Assembly: GCA_022695795.1 (NCBI GenBank)
Contig: MU404098.1
Location: forward strand, 1 to 64,000
DNA: 64,000 nt
From: Biscogniauxia marginata
Taxonomy: Eukaryota; Ascomycota; Sordariomycetes; Xylariales; Xylariaceae
Direction: 5' to 3'
Made by a program: the position numbers and the translations under genes. The first letter of the stretch is position 1, and each line of letters begins with the position of its first letter. Of the stretch, positions 58,559 to 64,000 are shown in pieces. The notes under the pieces are model-generated. The model saw only the letters and a program-made list of their open reading frames with translations, did no database searches and was not told the DNA's origin.

Positions 58559-60049
58559 CAAACAATCGGATTGCTGAAGGAGTAAGGAGTACGAGTGATT
58601 TTTTAATGGATGGGAACCCCCGATTTCTCTAGATTGGCCATAAGTGAAAACAAGGCCTCTCTAAGGGTAGAAGTTCTGGACGGAGTATGACCCTCATCTG
58701 TGGTCTGTAAGTAATAATTGCTACTGAGACAATATCAGTTCCCTTGCGATGGTTACTTTATTGTTCTTAAAACGTCTAGAGGAATATTAAGATGCGTATC
58801 TTCTTTCGCAAAGGATTTCGTCGATTTTTCCTTTCTCACAACAGAGACTTCCTCCAAGTTCTATATTAAATAAGAGCTGTATTTCTCCTAGGGTAACCAA
58901 TACCTATCTATCTATATATTAACTTTACTCCATTGGGATACATACCTGCGACCTTCTGCCGTATCTAGACCTTGTATGTGCATGTGTACCCACGTAGCAC
59001 GTAGGTACGTGTACGTACGTCCTCTATGTTTTATACTGCATGCTATGAATGCCTAGATATTCAATATTGTGTACATGTACATACTACCCCTACCTAGCTA
59101 TCTTACCTTACCTTACCCACTCCCCGGGGGGTGCTTGTTGGTAACTCGATTCCGAGAAGATGGCGGTCTGGCCGAGGCCCGTGGTCGTGGGGCTGACTCC
59201 CTAGTTCTCCGGTTTACACTGAAGACCTCTCTCCCTATCCACATGCAGATAGACAAGTACGTAGGTAGTGAGCACGAGATATCCGGGGACCGGCGATCCC
59301 CTTTTGAGACGCATCTGGGTCAAAGGAACAATTCGGGTATATTCTTCCAACTTGTGCCTACACGAGGCAGATAGAGTAGTGTACCTGGATGTCTAAGTAG
59401 GTAGATAATGAGAGAGATATGTAATAATTATTCTACAATGTTTGATCTCAACACATAATAATAAGTGGTCCGGGGGCGTGTCTGTAGGCAGGCAGGCCCT
59501 TTGTTGACTTGACTTTCTGCGGCCCGGACTCGGAGCGCCAAGAAGCTTGCTTAGGTACCTACAGGACGGGAGTCATGCATTACACCGTGGCCGACCGGAT
59601 GTCTAGCCGGATCTTTAATAATAGGACCTACTAGTAGCAACTGACAGATAAGTATGACGATATGATAGTAGATAACAGGCTGGTAGGTATTGATAAGGAT
59701 AAACACATGTGCATATACGGAGAAGGCAGAAAAGAGGAACTGCTAGCACGCTAAGGCTTACGGCTACAGCTGGACCCCGCTATATACACTTTGGTTTCTA
59801 ATGCAGCCTCAAAGCGGGCTTGGTTTTTTTGGTGCGTCTATCTGAAACATTTCATATCGGCCACCTAGGTACCCAAGGTAGGTAGGTACCTACCTATGTT
59901 TGCTCTTTAGTTGATGTTTAGTATTTTATGTATATCAGGTAGCTTCTAGTTTTCCCTCTCTTTTCTTTTTACCCCTTCACAAGGGTGGCCAGCTTTCGCT
60001 TAAAAGTTACATAGGTAATCAAGCTAGACCGTCTACCACATCAGCAACG
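58559..60049. other. 1.5-kb gene-free stretch
   Basis: No gene is supported. A perfect palindrome AGGTAGGTACCTACCT lies near 59880-59895, one of many GGTA/TACC elements in this window. Confidence 0.45.
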
Positions 60050-60804
60050 ATGGCGCTCTCTTTGAGTGATTATAGGCCGGCCTTCCCAACCGACGTACCC
60101 GTCAGCGACAGGGTCAAGAACTTTATATCGAGCTTCTACGCCGTCTCGGACGACTCGTCTAAGAACGAGGAATGGGTCGAGTACTTCGCCGCAGACGCAG
60201 TCCTCGTCATGGGCGATAAGACGGCGAGAGGCACCGAGCGTACGTATCTACTTGTTCATAACCCCTTGACTTGACTTGATTTAGTTTCTTGCTCTGCTTA
60301 TGGAATTCGGACTATATATTGCGTTGCATTTCACAACCAAAGCCTGGCCGGACGGACTCATCTCACCTCGTCATCCCACCTCCCTACCACTTACCAGAAG
60401 GTTCCGATGATGACAAAGTGCACAACAATTCCTGACAAAAGAAACCCGTTTCCCCTCACAGAAATCCGCCGGCTCCGCGAGGGCATGTGGGAGAAGGTCA
60501 GGGCAAGGAGGCACAGGCCGGAGAAGGTGTTCCCGGCTTCCTTCGGCTCTGGGAGCGAGGAAGAACATGAATATATGATCTGTGGCTCGGCCGACTTCGC
60601 GATGAAGAGCGGTGAGGATGACGTCGCTGCCGCCACGTGGGCTGGACGTGCGGTCCTGAGGGACGCGGGCGATGGGAGGTTGAAGTACGCCTTCTACCAA
60701 GTTTATATCCATAGGTGAGTTGGCCATTCTACGGGGGGATTTTCCCTTTTTTATGATATAATGAGCACAATTGATAAGACCACGTGTATAGTAAACCTGC
60801 CTAG
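60050..60804 (+). CDS. SnoaL-like (NTF2-fold) small protein
   Basis: Exons 60050-60239, 60462-60714 and 60792-60804 give 151 residues, the normal size for fungal SnoaL-like proteins. The introns start GTACGT and GTGAGT; the last coding exon is 13 nt. The fold marks are the N-terminal helix VKNFISSFYAVSDD, WVEYFAADAVLVMGDKTARG and, after the junction, IRRLREGMWEKVRARRHRP. A strand pattern follows in EHEYMICGSADFAMK, AATWAGRAVLRDAG and LKYAFYQVYIHS. Such proteins are cone-shaped hydrolase or isomerase folds with varied ligands. The reaction is not predictable here. The 222-nt first intron is long for this window. Confidence 0.82.
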
Positions 60805-61876
60805 GTAGATTATACAATGTGTCCCGCGTCGCCTCGACTAGACTCGATCAATAATTTAATGAACCCCAATCAGGACCCCGATGCGGCTGTTTGGCATAAC
60901 ATAAGCCAAACGCGCGTACTGCGTAAACGGCCGTATTGACTTGCGTGGGCACGTCTTCCGCATGTGTACTCGCGTGATGTCAATGCTTTTATTACATCGT
61001 CCTAAACGAGAAAGCGGCGTCGCGTTCAGACCTGGAGCTGAAGTCTTGGGTTGCCCTCACAGACCCCCGGTACGGACGTACATAGAAACCTTTTGAAAAA
61101 GCCACCTGAGCCTAGAGGGAAACTCTAGACCAGCATCGTGACCGAGAGACGTAATATTCCATACATAATTATTTATAGTTCAAACGAAACGGAAAGAAAA
61201 GAGAGAAAAAAAAACGAAATGTTCTCGTGGTCCTTTTTAGAGTTTTGTAGGCTGGAGAGAGACAAACGAGCTGACGGATAGAATCAGGTGACCCTTGTGT
61301 GTCATTTGGGCACACCTTACCTTACCCCCCTCCACGATAATAAAAAAGGGGGGCATTGGAGGAGGGAGGGGGGATTAAACGAGCTACTTACCATCTACGG
61401 AAGAATCTAGAAGGCAGCCAGGTGGCAGACAAAGCTAGACGGACAGTCAGCATCGAGGGGGCGTGACCCATGGTATAAACAATAATGAATCATCCGGGGA
61501 AAGTTGTTGAGAAGAGAGGAGAGATGGTCGGAGCTTTCGCAAACGTATTACGAAACGTCTATCAACATTTTATACTCGGCTATCTCGTGACGAACAGGGG
61601 GGCATAAGAGTGACTTATTAGACTAATAAGTATGCCACCTGGTAATTCCAGCTCGTGTACATATGTATATTGAATGTAGTTTAGTGCAGGTCAGTAGAGA
61701 GACGCAGCTGGCTCGGGCCTGAGTAGTAAGTTTGTCTCAGAAGGCGATGACGCAGGGTTGCATTGTTGCATTGTGGTTGAAGAACGAACAAGTCTCACCT
61801 GGGTTCGGCTGCACCCTTTGACGACGTCCACCTGTTCTGCCGCACCCAGTGTTTTCTTAATCCATGCGGATTGAAT

Positions 61877-61911
<35 letters not shown>

Positions 61912-63028
61912 CCGGCTATGACGACCTTTTAGCGCTATCAGTTGACCGTCTATGCCGGTGTATACGTAATGTACAAGTAGGTACTACATGCTCCGTTCCT
62001 AATAAGCGCGCCGGTGGTTCGGCCTAAGACTCTATACGCAATCTTGATACGCCCTGATAGCGGCTGGGAGGGGGGGGGGGAGCATGCGAACGCGATTCCC
62101 TCTATCGGATAATTCAGGTTAGTGATGCAACAGAAGCTGCGTATCGCGCTGTCTGGCTGGACTTGGTCAATGCATGCAGCTCCGAACTGGGTAAAGGCTA
62201 GCAATCTGATAGGGACCTCGGCCGCGGTACCTACAGGCTACATGAGCGACTACATGAGATACGTACTTGCCTAATAGGCCACATCAGTGGGATCCCCCAC
62301 CTGCCAGGTACCCACCCTTGGATTGTACAATCCCATGCGCCAGCTTGGTGTTGGTGCTGCCCCGCCCTCCAGAGACCACACACGCCCCCCCCCGTCCGTG
62401 GGACCGAAGACCGTCACTCGTTGTCACTGATCTCCGGCAGGTACCAAACCTACCTACACTGCCTTGCCTTGCCTTGCCTTCCACTCTCCGTCGACTCATC
62501 TCCATCTCCATCTCCCTTCCCTCTCCTTTCCCAGTCTTATACTATGCGAGCATATCTTGTGAATACACTCATACCATTGGCATAAACACATACTCTTCTT
62601 TCTTGTTTTGATGACGACAACAACTGCTGCGTCTACTCCTACGACATCGTAATAATCCCATTCTTCGGCTGGACTGTTTCTCTCCTTTCTCTTTGTATCA
62701 CTTCTCTCTGCCCCCCCGCTAGGCCGCTCCGTTCGTTTCTCGACGCGCGCGCCTTGTTTCCATTCTTTGTCCATCCGGTCTCTCCCGTCGAGTCAATCTT
62801 TGTCCACCTTACGGCTAATAATCCATCACTCTTTTTTTCTAATAAACCCTCCCACGCCACGATAGCATTCCAAGACCGACGACCCCTCCCCCCTTTTTAG
62901 ACCGTCCCTACCGATCAGCGTTTTGCGAAATCTACAAACCACCCCCCCCTGAAGAGTCGAGTTCTTCCGAGAGCTCCTCTGCTGGGTGAGCAGGAGACTG
63001 CCCCCGGCTTCACTGGTAGCACCACTCT
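60805..63028. other. 2.2-kb gene-free stretch
   Basis: No gene is supported. It contains a (GA)n microsatellite at about 61879-61908, and from about 62.4 kb pyrimidine-rich DNA that is probably the promoter and 5' UTR of the gene at 63029. Confidence 0.45.
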
Positions 63029-64000
63029 ATGCCCGGTTCGTCTGTCCGCGACGCCTCCCCGGCCTCGGCCTCTTCCTCCCCCGCGAAGAACGCTCGCAGT
63101 AAACGGAAGCAGAAGCTTACTAGGGGTGACAAACCAGGTTCAAAGAAGAAGGAAAAGAATGTTAAAGATAGCGGTGGAGTTGTTGCGGCGGTGACCAGAC
63201 ATGGAGCCAAGTTCTCGTACGTCTGAATGAAACCTTCCATTCACCTGTTTGGTCGTTGCCCCAGTATTCGGTTGCTTGAACAGTTATCATCTGGTCTCTT
63301 GATTGTCCCCCGGGTCCCTGATTGAACTATGTGCATGAGTCTAACACCTGTTTGTTTCCAGTGATGACAGCGCTGCCAGAGATGCAGCTCTGTCCTCTGC
63401 ATTCCCTCCGAGTGACTCTCACTCTCCGGAGCTGAAGGCTGCGACTCCCGCCTCGATCCCGTCCAACGGAAACCCGGCAGCCTCCCCGCACCTAGACGCC
63501 GTCTCGACGACATCGGTATCCGTCAGCACGGCACCGAGTACTAATGACTGGACTAGGGCCATGGGACCCCTTGCTGGTTCACCATCGAACCTGATCAGCA
63601 TCATGGGTGACTCACCCCCTACGCAACCCTCGTCATACGAAGATCCGAGGGCCATGCCATATGCTTGGACCGCGCAGCAGCAACGACATTATGTTAATAG
63701 CAATGCATATTCTGCTTCGCCCCCCAATGGTGCCAGGCGTCCCTTGAGTTTTCAGTTAGACCATTACGCTGCCACCGATATTCGCTCCCAAGCATCGTCG
63801 CCCCCCGGCGCGCGAAGAAGCTCGATGCATTCGCCGTTCGCAGCACCACGGGCCGGACCACATCTGCCTCTGCCCCATCAACCCCAGGCTCACTTCTACG
63901 GAACTCCGGAGATCGACTTTGACTTACACCCCAAGACTGGCTTGAAAGCTGGGGAGAGGGGTTATTATTTTGGATTTGATACGCTTCCGAGGCCGAACGG
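63029..64000 (+). CDS. unrecognised protein, 5' part only, cut by the window edge
   Basis: Exon 1 (63029-63216) joins exon 2 (63362 to beyond the edge); the 145-nt intron starts GTACGT and ends TTTCCAG. The frame stays open to the last base, giving at least 275 residues. The N-terminus is Ser/Ala-rich with a strong basic patch (KRKQKLTRGDKPGSKKKEK), a likely nuclear signal. It continues as a Ser/Pro-rich disordered region and then PEIDFDLHPKTGLKAGERGY and YFGFDTLP, which looks like the start of a folded domain. I cannot name the family. Confidence 0.8.

Overview
The window reads as a chromosome segment of a filamentous ascomycete (Pezizomycotina, most likely Sordariomycetes). The genes have many short GT-AG introns (mostly 45-90 nt) with CTAAC/CTGAT-type branch points. 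The protein set is typically fungal: PacC, Ku80, STB3, ING, DUF3602, DUF1295 and SnoaL-like proteins. Long gene-free stretches are sprinkled with TACC/GGTA repeats. I see no bacterial, viral or organellar genes and no rRNA, convincing tRNA or CRISPR. Gene models below were assembled by hand; every joined model keeps frame except the two flagged (rlp24 and the lectin-like gene).

Layout. 1.2-3.3 kb: pacC, the ambient-pH zinc-finger regulator, on the minus strand. It is followed upstream by about 4 kb of non-coding DNA holding an exceptional array of PacC-type GCCAAG sites, and at 7.3-7.7 kb a solo LTR with a perfect target-site duplication. 8.0-12.0 kb: Ku80 (non-homologous end joining) divergent from a TMEM205-like (DUF4149) membrane protein. 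12.5-16.7 kb: a small protein with a myristoylation motif, a PD-(D/E)XK-like protein and a possible 55-residue micro-gene. 18.0-22.2 kb: a DUF1295 (steroid 5-alpha-reductase-like) membrane enzyme divergent from DNA topoisomerase III. 25.3-26.4 kb: STB3. 31.3-33.4 kb: a DEDDh exonuclease of the Gfd2/YDR514C type. 34.0-36.4 kb: PAM18/TIM14 and RLP24, divergent around a GATA-site palindrome. 37.3-38.1 kb: DUF3602 (PAR32-like). 39.8-41.1 kb: a multi-pass membrane protein of unknown role. 42.2-43.7 kb: a single-finger C2H2 regulator. 43.7-51.5 kb: a gene desert with a possible decayed gene. 51.5-53.0 kb: a membrane-anchored lectin-like beta-propeller gene with a frameshift. 55.8-58.6 kb: an ING-family PHD protein. 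60.0-60.8 kb: a SnoaL-like protein. 63.0 kb to the right edge: the 5' part of an unrecognised gene.

These are mostly independent housekeeping and regulatory genes, with no sign of a biosynthetic cluster. Genes that share a divergent promoter are ku80/TMEM205-like, DUF1295/top3 and pam18/rlp24. The most striking signal is the pacC upstream region: fifteen GCCAAG sites in 1.5 kb, eight of them within 110 bp, four of those forming a perfect 17-bp-arm palindrome and others spaced exactly one helical turn apart. It looks like a strong autoregulatory element.
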